Positions 49,249 to 57,987 of a DNA stretch of 64,000 nucleotides are shown piece by piece; the stretch's first letter is position 1, and every line of letters starts with the position of its first letter. Both the position numbers and the translations under genes were made by a program. This DNA is from Acetispira formosa (nom. nud.). GTDB taxonomy: Bacteria; Desulfobacterota; Desulfarculia; Adiutricales; Adiutricaceae. The notes under the pieces are model-generated. The model was not told the DNA's origin. It searched no databases and saw only the letters and a program-made list of their open reading frames with translations. The stretch covers positions 4,054,001 to 4,118,000 of the forward strand of contig CP026657.1 in the NCBI GenBank assembly GCA_023525915.1, written 5' to 3'.

Positions 49249-50664
49249 ATGAACAGCAACGAACTGAAAAGAATCATAGAGCAGGTCAGCCGCGACCGGG
49301 GCATTGATAAAATGGTCCTGATCGGCACCTTGGAAGAAGCTATCAAGTCGGCGGTGAAACGCAAATACGGCATGAGCGAAAACTTCGAAGTCACCTATAG
49401 CGATGAAACCGGCGAAATCGATGTGTTTCAGTTCAAGGAAGTGGTGGACGAAGTCACCGAGCCTGATACCCAGATATCCCTGTCCGAGGCCAAAAAGCTG
49501 GACCCTGAATCCTCTGTGGGCGAAGAGCTGGGCGTCAAACTTGATACCGCGGATTTCGGGCGCATTGCCGCTCAGTCGGCCAAGCAGGTCATTATCCAGA
49601 GAATGAAGGACGCCGAGCGCGACCTCATTTTTGACGATTACAAGGACCGGGTCGGCGAAATCATCAGCGGCATCGTCCAGCGGGTGGACAAGGGCAACAT
49701 CGTCCTCAACCTGGGCCGGGCCGAAGCTCTGCTCCCTTCATCAGAGCAGATCCCCAGGGAAACTTATTACCGCCGGGGCGACCGTCTGCGCGCCTTGGTC
49801 ATTGACGCCAAGCTGGTCAGCCGTGGCCCCCAGATCATCCTTTCGCGCACCCACCCCGATTTCCTGGCCGCCCTCTTTGCGGCCGAAGTGCCGGAAATCG
49901 CGGAAGGTATCGTTAAGATCGTCTCGGTGGCCCGCGAGCCTGGCAGCCGAGCCAAAATTTCCGTCACCACCGAAGACGGCGACATCGATCCGGTGGGCGC
50001 CTGCGTCGGCATGCGCGGTTCGCGCGTCCAGGGGGTGGTGCAGGAGCTGAAGGGTGAAAAGATCGATATCATCCCCTACAGCCAGGATATCGCCCACTAT
50101 GTGGCCAGCGCTCTGGCCCCGGCTGCCGTAATCCGGGTGGTCGTCGACGAAGCCACCCGCTCACTGGAAGTGATCGTGCCGGACGAACAGCTCTCCCTGG
50201 CCATTGGCCGCAAAGGGCAGAATGTCCGCCTGGCCTCCAGGCTGGTGGGCTGGCGCATTGACGTCAAGAGTGAATCAAAATATCAGCGTGGCTTGAAAGA
50301 CGGCTATCAGTCGCTGATTCGCCTGCCGGGTGTTAGCGAGACCATGGCCGACGCCCTCTTCGAGGCCGGTTACGGTTCAGCCAGAGAGGTGGCCGAGGCC
50401 GACAGCCAGGGTATGATTGAAGCTTTGAAGCTGGATGAGGCCAAGGTTGATCAGGTCAAGGAGGCCGCCCGTCTTTACCTGGATAATCTGGCGGAGGAAG
50501 ACGCGGTGGAGGAAGCCCGTGAGTTGATGGCCAAGGAAATTCTAGCCATGCCCTCCACATCGGAATCTGATGATGAAGTCGCCGCCGAGGAACCCGCACC
50601 GGTGGAAGAAGCCCCGGCGGAAGAGCCTCAAGAAGATGCCTCTGACGATGGGGAACTTCAGTAG
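49249..50664 (+). CDS. nusA: Transcription termination/antitermination factor NusA
   Basis: A 471-residue RNA polymerase-binding factor. The N-terminal domain (MNSNELKRIIEQVSRDRGID) is followed by S1 (about residues 132-200, GEIISGIVQRVDKGNIVLNL), KH1/KH2 (about 205-345, with DPVGACVGMRGSRV and LAIGRKGQNVRLA), and a C-terminal helical region with GVSETMADALFEAG, ending in an acidic tail of about 40 residues. It modulates pausing, termination and rRNA antitermination. It lies between rimP and ylxR as in most bacteria. Confidence 0.97.
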   Translation: MNSNELKRIIEQVSRDRGIDKMVLIGTLEEAIKSAVKRKYGMSENFEVTYSDETGEIDVFQFKEVVDEVTEPDTQISLSEAKKLDPESSVGEELGVKLDTADFGRIAAQSAKQVIIQRMKDAERDLIFDDYKDRVGEIISGIVQRVDKGNIVLNLGRAEALLPSSEQIPRETYYRRGDRLRALVIDAKLVSRGPQIILSRTHPDFLAALFAAEVPEIAEGIVKIVSVAREPGSRAKISVTTEDGDIDPVGACVGMRGSRVQGVVQELKGEKIDIIPYSQDIAHYVASALAPAAVIRVVVDEATRSLEVIVPDEQLSLAIGRKGQNVRLASRLVGWRIDVKSESKYQRGLKDGYQSLIRLPGVSETMADALFEAGYGSAREVAEADSQGMIEALKLDEAKVDQVKEAARLYLDNLAEEDAVEEARELMAKEILAMPSTSESDDEVAAEEPAPVEEAPAEEPQEDASDDGELQ

Positions 50665-50676
50665 GGGCTGATTCTG

Positions 50677-50967
50677 ATGAAGGGGCAATCCATTCAGCCG
50701 CTGCGCACCTGCATTGGTTGCCGCGCCAGGCGCGGCCAAAGTGAAATGGCCCGTCTGGTTCTGGTCGATGATGAGGGGGGGCTTTCAGTCAAATGGGATT
50801 TCCGCCGCCGCCTGGCCGGACGCGGAGCCTGGCTCTGCCGGGGCAGTGGAGAATGTCTGGCGGCCGCCCTGAAAAAAAAGGCTTTCAATCGAGCTTTCAA
50901 GGTGTCCAGGCCTTTGGATTTGAAAGAAGTTGAAACACCGCAAGTCATAAATACCGCGGCAACTTAA
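50677..50967 (+). CDS. ylxR: YlxR (DUF448) RNA-binding protein
   Basis: A 96-residue basic protein with the YlxR signatures RTCIGCRARRGQSEM, a beta strand LVLVDDEGGL, and RRLAGRGAWLCRG followed by ALKKKAFNRAFK. The conserved position between nusA and infB confirms the family. YlxR proteins bind RNA (RNase P RNA in some species). It starts 12 bases after nusA. Confidence 0.92.
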   Translation: MKGQSIQPLRTCIGCRARRGQSEMARLVLVDDEGGLSVKWDFRRRLAGRGAWLCRGSGECLAAALKKKAFNRAFKVSRPLDLKEVETPQVINTAAT

Positions 50968-51029
50968 AACAGCGGGTCGGCCCAAGGGGATGGACTCGGC
51001 AATTCCACCCCCCACTCCAGCTATAGCCG

Positions 51030-51142
51030 GGGTCGAACGCAGTGAGACGGAGCGGCAGCGACTGGTATTGAAGCCGAACAGGTCGCCCGCCAAGCAAAAA
51101 TCACTCTTTTTGCTTGGCAACGGGCCGCCGGTTCAAGGGAAA
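51030..51142 (+). repeat. Repeat D with a perfect internal hairpin
   Basis: It contains GGTCGAACGCAGTGAGACGG, GCGACTGGTATTGAAGCCG and the inverted pair GCCAAGCAAAAA / TTTTTGCTTGGC, a perfect 12 bp stem with loop TCACTC, then GCCGCCGGTTCAAGGGAA. Other copies have GCGAAGC/GCGTAGC in the stem. It lies between ylxR and infB. Confidence 0.7.
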
Positions 51143-51307
51143 TTTGATTTTTATAATAGTAGCCGGGTCGGGTTCAGTTTAAAAGCGCGTCTGAACCACG
51201 AACCTCTGAAAAAAAAACACCAAACCGGGATTTCAGGAAACATGGCCGCTGGAGCGGGCGGTCTGAATTGTCTATAAAAATATGGCAACCCTGCCGCATA
51301 TGGCCGG

Positions 51308-51429
51308 GGTCGAGCGGGAGCGAGACGGAGCGTCAGCGACTGGTTTTGACGGAAAAACAGTTGCCCGCGAAGCAAATACCACTTTTTTGCTTAGCTGCAA
51401 ACCGCCGGTTCAAGGAAAAAACGCCATAT
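51308..51429 (+). repeat. Repeat D upstream of infB
   Basis: It reads GGTCGAGCGGGAGCGAGACG, GTCAGCGACTGGTTTTGACG, GCGAAGCAAATACCAC / TTTTTTGCTTAGC and CCGCCGGTTCAAGGAAAA. It is the second D copy in this 535-base gap and ends about 75 bases before the infB start. Confidence 0.7.
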
Positions 51430-51440
51430 TAAAATAGCTA

Positions 51441-51469
51441 TGGCAAGTGTTTTCAAATTAAGGTATAAT
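51441..51469 (+). promoter_or_regulatory. Possible infB promoter
   Basis: A perfect TATAAT (51464-51469) lies 34 bases before the infB start. The hexamer 17 bases upstream (TGGCAA, 51441-51446) matches the -35 consensus poorly, so the promoter is tentative. Confidence 0.35.
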
Positions 51470-51502
51470 GCCCGGATGTCGCAACATAGTGAAGGTAATG
51501 GG

Positions 51503-54500
51503 ATGGGTAAAAAAAGAATTCATGAGTTGGCCAAGGAACTTTCATTGACCAGTGCCGACCTGATTCAGAAAATTATTGACTGGAAGCTTATGCCGGGCCA
51601 CAAACTGGTGGCCTCCAGCGGGCTGGAAGATTATATGGCTGAAGAAATAAGCCGCCGACTCAATTCACCCGGCGGCGGTGATCCCTCATCCACGCCTCAG
51701 GTTGTGCGCCGCCGCAAAAAAGTCGCGGCCGGCGCGGAAGACGCTGTCTCTTCAGATTCGACCCAGGTGGCCGAAGAAGCCGAGGCGCAGGAACATGCCG
51801 AACCCGTCGAAACAAAGCCGGAGCCCGCTCCCAAGGCTCTGGAGGTGACGGTGCGTCCGCCCAAATCGGAATCGGCGACTATTATCGCCACTCTGTCCCC
51901 TTCACAATTCAAGGATTCTCAGGTTAAGAAAAACGTGCCAGCGACCGCCGAAAAAAACCAGGTAGTTCCCGATTTCAAAAAACTGGTTCCCACTCCTGTC
52001 CAGTCTTCAGAGCCGCCTCAGTCTGTGTCTCTTCCTTCGCGTGAGGAGAAAGCGGCGGAGCCGTCTCAGGCTGTTATCTCTGAAAAGGTTGAGGTGAAAG
52101 CCGCGCCCACGGCTGAAAAAGCCACACCAGGCGCGGCGGCGGCTGAAGCCGCCCCGGCGCCGGAGGCTCCGGCCCCGGTGGCGCCGCGCAAAATCACCCG
52201 TGAACTGGGGGATACGCCAGCCAAGATCATCAGCCCGCCCAAAAATTTTGACGCGGCCAAGGTCATCGGCAGCAAGCCAAACTGGAAAGACTCCCAGGGC
52301 GGCGGCGGAAGGCCCGGTGGTGGCCCCGGCGGAGGCGCGCCGCGCCGTCCGGCCGGTGACGGCCGTCCGCCGCGTGAAGGCGGCGGCGGTGATTGGCAGA
52401 ACCGGCGCGGGACCACAACGGAACCCGGACGCGGCGGCGCTCCGGCGCGGACCCCCGATTTCCGGCGGACCGAGCCTCAAGCCGCGCCCCCGCCCGAAGC
52501 CGATACCAGCCGCAGGCGCGATAAAAAGAAAAAAGGTCCCGGCGGCGGAACCCGTTTTGACAGCGACGACGGCGCCAACAAGAGCCGCCGCCGTGATGTG
52601 GTGGAGCGCACCGACCTCTATTCCGAAGGGGATTGGGAACGCGTGCGCCGCCGGGGCAAGAACGCCAAAAAGGGCCTGAAAGCCAAGGCCGAGGCCAGTG
52701 TGCCTAAGGCCATCAAGCGCCGCATCAAAGTTGATGAGGCCATCACCGTTTCCGAACTGGCCCACCGCCTGTCCATCAAGGCCGGCGACATCATCAAAAA
52801 GCTGATGAGCATGGGCGTTCTGGCCAATCTCAACCAGTCGCTTGATTTTGATACGGCCACTATCGTAGCCTCCGAATTCGGCTATGAAGTTGAGAAGTCG
52901 GCCTTTGATGAGGAAAACATCCTTCAGCTGGAATATGCTGATTCCTCACCGGAGGAGACACGTCCTCCGGTGGTGACCATCATGGGCCATGTCGACCACG
53001 GCAAGACTTCGCTTCTGGATTATATCCGCAAGACCAATATCCAGAGCGGTGAAGCCGGCGGCATAACCCAGCACATCGGCGCTTATCACGTCCGGGCCGG
53101 TGGCCGCAACATCACCTTTCTGGACACTCCCGGCCATGAGGCTTTTACCTCCATGCGTTCGCGCGGCGCGCAGGTGACGGACATCGTCATCCTGATCGTG
53201 GCCGCCGACGACGGCCTGATGCCCCAGACCCGTGAAGCGGCCGACCACGCCAAGGCGGCTGAGGTGCCCATAATCGTGGCCATCAACAAGATCGACAAAC
53301 CCGCCGCCGACCCGGAAAGGGTCCGCCGGGAAATGATGGAGATCGGCCTGGTGGCGGAAGCCTGGGGCGGTGATACCGTCTTTGTGGAAATTTCCGCCAA
53401 AACCGGCCAGGGCGTTGATGAACTCCTGGACATGATTCTCCTTCAGGCCGACATTCTGGACCTGAAAGCCCGTCCCGACGGCGCGGCCAAGGGCCGCATC
53501 ATCGAAGCCCGCCTGGACAAGGGGCGCGGCCCGGTGGCCACCGTTCTGGTGCAGGACGGCATGCTCAAGCAGGGCGACACCTATGTCTGCGGCGTTTTTT
53601 ACGGCCGCATCCGGGCCATGCTTGATGATCAGGGGCAGCGTGTGGCCGAGGCCGGTCCGGCCATTCCGGTGGAAGTGCAGGGAATTTCCGGCGTGCCGCA
53701 GGCCGGTGACGAGTTCATCGTGCTGGAAGATGAAAAGCAGGCCCGCCAGGTCAGTCAGCACCGCCTTCTCCGGCAGCGCGAAAGCGAACTGACCAAAACC
53801 TCCAAACTGACTCTGGAAAACCTTTTTGACAACATCAAGGCCGGGGCGGTCAAGGCTCTCAACCTGATCATCAAGACCGACGTTCAGGGTTCCCTGGAAG
53901 CCATTGTGGATGCGGTGCTGAAACTTTCCACTTCGGAAATGAAGATCAATGTCATCCACCAGTCCACCGGCGCGGTGTCGGAAACCGACATCCTTCTGGC
54001 TTCGGCCTCCAACGCGCTGGTCATCTGCTTTGGTGTGCGTCCGCCCACCAAGGTTCAGGAGCTGGCCGACGCTGAACACATTCAGATTCGTTATTATGAC
54101 GTCATCTATAAGCTCATCGACGACATCAAAGAGGCCATGGCCGGTCTTCTGGATCCGGTCAAGAGCGAAAAGGTGCTGGGCCGGGCCGAAGTGCGGGCCA
54201 CCTTCGCTGTCTCCAAGGTCGGAACCATTGCCGGTTCCTATGTCCTCGACGGCAAGATCGTGCGCGGTTCGCGTGCGCGCCTTTTGCGCGACAGCGTGGT
54301 CGTCCACGACGGCAAGCTCTCGTCCCTCAAGCGCATGAAGGATGATGTGCGTGAAGTCCTCAGCGGTTACGAGTGCGGCATCGGTTTTGAGAACTATAAC
54401 GATCTCAAAGTCGGCGACCACATCGAAGCCTATCAGGTGGAGGAAACCGCGGCCACTGTCGACCTTATCGACGAGGCCCTGGCCAGGGCGGCGGCCAAAG

Positions 54501-54568
54501 ATAAGGCTGATAAAGACAAAGCCGACAAGGAAAAGGCCGAAATAGAAAGGGCCGAAGGCGGCGAATAA
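51503..54568 (+). CDS. infB: Translation initiation factor IF-2
   Basis: A 1021-residue GTPase that brings initiator tRNA to the 30S subunit. It has an N-terminal IF2_N module ([20 protein letters not shown]), a long low-complexity linker rich in Ala, Pro, Gly and Arg (about residues 60-390), a second IF2_N module ([20 protein letters not shown]), then the G domain from about residue 490 ([21 protein letters not shown]), and the C-terminal domains II-IV. The tail is Lys/Asp-rich. The start at 51503 follows GAAGGT; ATGs at 51440 and 51476 are in frame but less supported. Confidence 0.96.
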   Translation: MGKKRIHELAKELSLTSADLIQKIIDWKLMPGHKLVASSGLEDYMAEEISRRLNSPGGGDPSSTPQVVRRRKKVAAGAEDAVSSDSTQVAEEAEAQEHAEPVETKPEPAPKALEVTVRPPKSESATIIATLSPSQFKDSQVKKNVPATAEKNQVVPDFKKLVPTPVQSSEPPQSVSLPSREEKAAEPSQAVISEKVEVKAAPTAEKATPGAAAAEAAPAPEAPAPVAPRKITRELGDTPAKIISPPKNFDAAKVIGSKPNWKDSQGGGGRPGGGPGGGAPRRPAGDGRPPREGGGGDWQNRRGTTTEPGRGGAPARTPDFRRTEPQAAPPPEADTSRRRDKKKKGPGGGTRFDSDDGANKSRRRDVVERTDLYSEGDWERVRRRGKNAKKGLKAKAEASVPKAIKRRIKVDEAITVSELAHRLSIKAGDIIKKLMSMGVLANLNQSLDFDTATIVASEFGYEVEKSAFDEENILQLEYADSSPEETRPPVVTIMGHVDHGKTSLLDYIRKTNIQSGEAGGITQHIGAYHVRAGGRNITFLDTPGHEAFTSMRSRGAQVTDIVILIVAADDGLMPQTREAADHAKAAEVPIIVAINKIDKPAADPERVRREMMEIGLVAEAWGGDTVFVEISAKTGQGVDELLDMILLQADILDLKARPDGAAKGRIIEARLDKGRGPVATVLVQDGMLKQGDTYVCGVFYGRIRAMLDDQGQRVAEAGPAIPVEVQGISGVPQAGDEFIVLEDEKQARQVSQHRLLRQRESELTKTSKLTLENLFDNIKAGAVKALNLIIKTDVQGSLEAIVDAVLKLSTSEMKINVIHQSTGAVSETDILLASASNALVICFGVRPPTKVQELADAEHIQIRYYDVIYKLIDDIKEAMAGLLDPVKSEKVLGRAEVRATFAVSKVGTIAGSYVLDGKIVRGSRARLLRDSVVVHDGKLSSLKRMKDDVREVLSGYECGIGFENYNDLKVGDHIEAYQVEETAATVDLIDEALARAAAKDKADKDKADKEKAEIERAEGGE

Positions 54569-54570
54569 CC

Positions 54571-54870
54571 GTGCATGTCGGCGTGATGGAAGTCACTTTG
54601 AGGCTGGAGGGCAACTCCAGCCTCAAAGGCAAGCGCAAGGTGGTCAAGAGCATTCTGGGGCGGGTCAAGGCCCGCTTCAATGTGGCCGCCTCTGAAGTGG
54701 GCGGGCAGGATGTTTATGAAGTCGCCGTTCTTGGCTTTGCCGTCTGTGGGCCTGATCATCGCATTTTGAATACGGTTCTGGACAACGTTCTGGATTTCAT
54801 CGAAGATAACGCGGATGCGGAGGTGGTCGATTCCGAAATGGAATTTGACCTCTTCTTCCCCGCCGGATAA
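54571..54870 (+). CDS. ylxP: YlxP-like DUF503 protein
   Basis: A 99-residue protein of DUF503 (YlxP). It starts with GTG two bases after the infB stop, showing tight coupling. Typical segments are MHVGVMEVTLRLEGNSSLKG, KRKVVKSILGRVKARFNVA and VLGFAVCGPDHRILNTVLD. The family has a ferredoxin-like fold and an unclear role linked to translation; the infB-ylxP-rbfA order is widespread. Confidence 0.9.
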   Translation: MHVGVMEVTLRLEGNSSLKGKRKVVKSILGRVKARFNVAASEVGGQDVYEVAVLGFAVCGPDHRILNTVLDNVLDFIEDNADAEVVDSEMEFDLFFPAG

Positions 54871-54914
54871 ATAGATAAAAAGGCGGCTGTGGCCGCCACA
54901 TTTTTGGGGAAGCA

Positions 54915-55307
54915 ATGAGTCAGCGCCGATTGGAAAAAATGAGCGAACTTCTGCGCGAAACCATCGCCGATCTTTTGCTGCGCAAAAGTAAAGATCCGCG
55001 CCTGAAGCAGATTAACGTCACCGGGGTTAAGGTGACGGCCGATCTGAAAAAGGCTGTGGTCCATTACAGCGTCATGGGCGGCGAAGAGCAGAAGGAAGCT
55101 GTGCGGGTGGCTTTAGCCAAGGGTTCGCGGTTCGTCCGCGCGGCCTTGGGCGAAGCGCTGCACCTTAAATACGCGCCGGAAATAAAATTTGAATTCGACC
55201 GCAACCTTGAATATGCCCAGCATATGAACGACCTTCTGACCGGCCTGGTCGACCAGGACGATGGTGAGCGGCAACCGGAGCGGAGCGACGATGACGACCA
55301 GGAATAA
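54915..55307 (+). CDS. rbfA: Ribosome-binding factor A
   Basis: A 130-residue KH-like protein that binds the 30S subunit during late maturation. It shows RRLEKMSELLRETIADLLLR, VTGVKVTADLKKAVVHYSV and LHLKYAPEIKFEFDRNLEYA. The acidic tail (residues 115-130) overlaps the start of nrnA by 17 bases. The start has GGGGAAG upstream. Confidence 0.95.
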   Translation: MSQRRLEKMSELLRETIADLLLRKSKDPRLKQINVTGVKVTADLKKAVVHYSVMGGEEQKEAVRVALAKGSRFVRAALGEALHLKYAPEIKFEFDRNLEYAQHMNDLLTGLVDQDDGERQPERSDDDDQE

Positions 55308-56325
55308 TCAATGTCCGGTTCGCCGGCCGGTCAGTCAGGACGTTCTGTCGCTCTTTCAGGGGGCGGAAAGGGTGCTGGTGCTGACCCACCAAAATCCGGA
55401 CGGCGACGCTCTGGGTTCGGCCTCCGGCTTGGCTCTGGCTTTATGCGGGCAAGGCAAGACGGCCCATATCTACCTCACCGGCAACCGCTCGGACAACCTT
55501 TTGTTTCTGGTTGAGAACCTGACCGTGCTGGAAGCGGTGGAGGAGCCGGAGCAATACGATCTGGTGGCCCTTCTGGACTGCCACGGCTTCGACCGTCTGG
55601 GGCCTGATGAAGGCCCGGCGTTGGCCGCCCTTCTGGCCGGCACCAAAAAAACCGCGCCGCTGGCGGTCATTGACCATCACCTTCTGGGTGACCGGGAGAC
55701 GGCCTCTTCCACCTGGCTGTGGGATTCATCGGCTTCTTCCACCGGCGAACTGGTGACTGACCTTTTATCAGCTTTGGAGTGGAGTTATTCCAAAGAAGCG
55801 GCCGACGCCTTGTTACTGGCCATTGCTTCCGACACCGGCTTTTTCAGCCAGACCAACGCCACGTCCGGCGCTCTCGCGGCCGCTTCCGATCTGGTGGCGG
55901 CGGGCGGCAGCCTGGAGGAGGTGGATCGCCGCATCCGCAAAGACTGGCCGCCCCGGCGGCTGCGCCTGATGGGGCTGGTGCTGAATTCGCTGGAATTGCA
56001 TTTCAACGGACGGGTGGCCATTATGAGCGTTACTCCGGCCATGCTGGAAGCGGCCCAGGCGGAAATGTCCGACACGGAGGATTTCGTGGAAATGGGCCGC
56101 AGTCTGGCCGGGGTGGACCTTTCCGTTTTGATCAAGGATTCCGGCGGCGGGCAGGGAGCTGTGCGGGTCGGTCTGCGCAGTCGCGGCGAGGTGAACGCCC
56201 AGGCTCTGGCCAAGTCCTTTGGCGGCGGCGGGCATCGCCAGGCCTCCGCCTACAATGATCCTTGCGCGGCCGATGCGCGTGAAGTGAAAACGCGTCTATT
56301 GGCTGTGGTGGAAAAGTATCTGTGA
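55291..56325 (+). CDS. nrnA: DHH-family oligoribonuclease/pAp phosphatase (NrnA)
   Basis: A 344-residue DHH/DHHA1 phosphoesterase that degrades nanoRNA and often dephosphorylates pAp. Metal-binding motifs are NPDGDALGS (D37, D39), LLDCHGF (D96) and VIDHH (128-130). The DHHA1 domain ends with GGGGHRQASA, the substrate-binding glycine loop. The ATG at 55291 follows GGAG; an open frame from 55261 is less likely. It overlaps rbfA and precedes truB by 16 bases, so it is in the same operon. Confidence 0.93.
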   Translation: MTTRNNQCPVRRPVSQDVLSLFQGAERVLVLTHQNPDGDALGSASGLALALCGQGKTAHIYLTGNRSDNLLFLVENLTVLEAVEEPEQYDLVALLDCHGFDRLGPDEGPALAALLAGTKKTAPLAVIDHHLLGDRETASSTWLWDSSASSTGELVTDLLSALEWSYSKEAADALLLAIASDTGFFSQTNATSGALAAASDLVAAGGSLEEVDRRIRKDWPPRRLRLMGLVLNSLELHFNGRVAIMSVTPAMLEAAQAEMSDTEDFVEMGRSLAGVDLSVLIKDSGGGQGAVRVGLRSRGEVNAQALAKSFGGGGHRQASAYNDPCAADAREVKTRLLAVVEKYL

Positions 56326-56341
56326 GGACGGAGTCCGCTTC

Positions 56342-57370
56342 ATGAGTGCCGCCAAAGCTCCGCCGCGTCACCACGGCCTTTTGCTGATTGATAAACCGGC
56401 CGGTCTGACCAGCCATGACGTGGTCGGCCGCGTCCGCCGTCTGGCCGGGCAGAAGAGGGTGGGGCATACCGGTACGCTTGATCCTATGGCCACCGGCCTC
56501 ATGGCTGTCCTTCTGGGAGCGGCTACCCGGCTGGAGCCCTATCTCACCAAGATGGATAAAACTTATTCCGGCCGGGTGCAGTTGGGTCTGACCACTGATT
56601 CCGACGACATCACCGGTGCGGAGATTAGCCGCGTTAGCGGCCCCTGGCCGGAGGCGGCGGCGGCCGAACTGGCCCTGAAAGGCAAAGTGGGGGAGGCCGA
56701 TCAGGTTCCGCCCGCCTATTCCGCCATAAAAGTTGACGGCTGCCGGGCCTATAAGGCCGCCAGGGCCGGAAACCCCCTGAAGCTGGCCGCCCGGCGGGTA
56801 ACGGCCTATCGCCTGGAAATGACCGGCTATCAGGCCCCGTTTCTGGATTTTATAGCCGAAGTTTCGTCAGGGTATTATATTCGGTCGCTGGCCCGCGACC
56901 TTGGGGCCGAACTGGGGCTGGGCGGTGCGCTGGCTTCTCTGCGGCGCGAGTCTGTGGGGCCGTGGGCGGTCAGCCGGGCCGTGACCCTGGAGGAACTGGC
57001 CGAATGGGGCGATGATGACTGGTCGAGAGGCCTCATGCCCCCGGCCGAAGCCCTGCCGCACCTGCCGGGTTTGACCCTTGAGGGCGATGGGGTCCGTTTC
57101 TTTACCCAGGGACGGCCGGTGCCATTGGGCGATTATGAAAATAATGTTGACAATCGCCCCATAAAAGTATTAAATGCTGAAGGTCTTTTAATCGGCCTTG
57201 GAGAAATAATTAACACTTTCCCAGAAAGAAATGAGTCCGGGCCACTTCCCGGCCGAAACCCTGGGCAGGTCGAAAGCGCCGCATCGGACCAGTCCAGTGC
57301 GGACCACGCACACGCACCCCATGGGCCTTACTTGCGGCCCATGCGGGTATTATCAACCGGAGCTGAATGA
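56342..57370 (+). CDS. truB: tRNA pseudouridine(55) synthase with repeat-derived insertion
   Basis: A 342-residue enzyme making pseudouridine 55 in the tRNA T loop. The catalytic Asp is D47 in GHTGTLDPMATG; other motifs are DKTYSGRVQLG, PPAYSAIKVDG and SSGYYIRSLARDLG. The C-terminal PUA-like part runs VLNAEGLLIGLGEI, then about 35 unusual residues (PERNESGPLPGRNPGQVE... HAPH), then GPYLRPMRVL, which resembles the normal family end. The inserted part corresponds to repeat E copy 3, which keeps the frame. The rest is a standard TruB. Confidence 0.93.
   Translation: MSAAKAPPRHHGLLLIDKPAGLTSHDVVGRVRRLAGQKRVGHTGTLDPMATGLMAVLLGAATRLEPYLTKMDKTYSGRVQLGLTTDSDDITGAEISRVSGPWPEAAAAELALKGKVGEADQVPPAYSAIKVDGCRAYKAARAGNPLKLAARRVTAYRLEMTGYQAPFLDFIAEVSSGYYIRSLARDLGAELGLGGALASLRRESVGPWAVSRAVTLEELAEWGDDDWSRGLMPPAEALPHLPGLTLEGDGVRFFTQGRPVPLGDYENNVDNRPIKVLNAEGLLIGLGEIINTFPERNESGPLPGRNPGQVESAASDQSSADHAHAPHGPYLRPMRVLSTGAE
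57245..57317 (+). repeat. Repeat E, copy 3, inside the truB reading frame
   Basis: It aligns with 3689-3762: TTCCCGGCCGAAA, GGTCG, CGCC/CCGC, TCGGAC, TCCAGTGCGG and CACGCAC. The hairpin GTGCG-GACCA-CGCAC (57297-57311) is identical to that in copy 2 upstream of fabZ. Here the element is translated as part of TruB. Confidence 0.6.
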
Positions 57371-57403
57371 ACGCCCGGGCGCCTTTTAGGCAAGGAGTTG
57401 AAA

Positions 57404-57673
57404 ATGTCCATCACCACTGAAAAAACCCGTGAATTGATCGATACCTATCGCACCCACGAAAGCGATACCGGCAGCCCTGAAGTGCAGGTGGCCCTGTTGA
57501 CCGAGCGCATCGTCAACCTCACCGCCCATTTCAAATATCATCACAAAGATCACACCTCCCGTCGCGGCCTTCTGAAACTGGTCGGCCAGCGCCGCCGTCT
57601 TCTGAATTATCTGAAAAAACAGGATATCAATCGCTATCGCGAACTTATCGGACGCCTTGGTCTGCGCAAGTAA
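57404..57673 (+). CDS. rpsO: 30S ribosomal protein S15
   Basis: An 89-residue S15 protein ([59 protein letters not shown]). It binds 16S rRNA at a three-way junction and nucleates the platform. AAGGAG lies 6 bases before the ATG at 57404; a TTG two codons earlier is not needed. The truB-rpsO-pnp order is standard. Confidence 0.97.
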   Translation: MSITTEKTRELIDTYRTHESDTGSPEVQVALLTERIVNLTAHFKYHHKDHTSRRGLLKLVGQRRRLLNYLKKQDINRYRELIGRLGLRK

Positions 57674-57687
57674 GTTGCGGCGTAGGC

Positions 57688-57715
57688 GCGGGCCGGGAAA
57701 AGGTTCCCGGCCCGC
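57688..57715 (+). terminator. Hairpin between rpsO and pnp
   Basis: GCGGGCCGGGAA (57688-57699) pairs perfectly with 57704-57715. No immediate T-run follows. In E. coli the same gap holds a terminator and an RNase III site that controls pnp; this hairpin may play a similar role. The remaining sequence to 57987 shows no other element. Confidence 0.6.
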
Positions 57716-57987
57716 ATACGCCATTTTGGGTTTTGTGCGTAAATTCTGATCACCGCCGATTGTCGGATGCGGGTATATTGCCTTGCGTCCTTTACTATGT
57801 TACGGCGACAGGATTTGGAAAACCCGCCATGAACCGGCATATGTATGCCATGCTTCAGGTGCTTTTCGGGAAGAAACGGGAAGAAAAAAGAAGCCATGGA
57901 TTTTGGAGAATGCCGGGAGAAATTGCCCGGGGAACCAGGGGTTCCCAACTGGCCGCTTGGAGCGTCCGGCGGGCTGAAGGAGAAAAG

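Noticed and set aside
51030-51429. tRNA-derived element, because D repeats contain a GGTTCAA T-loop-like string
   Set aside because: No acceptor or anticodon stem could be built around it; the match is limited to a few bases.
52007-52765. Minus-strand frame opposite the infB linker
   Set aside because: The composition mirrors the low-complexity Ala/Gly/Arg linker of IF-2; no independent support.
52946-54421. Long minus-strand frame opposite infB (491 codons)
   Set aside because: It is antisense to the strongly conserved GTPase region of infB and has no recognisable domain; high GC content creates such frames.
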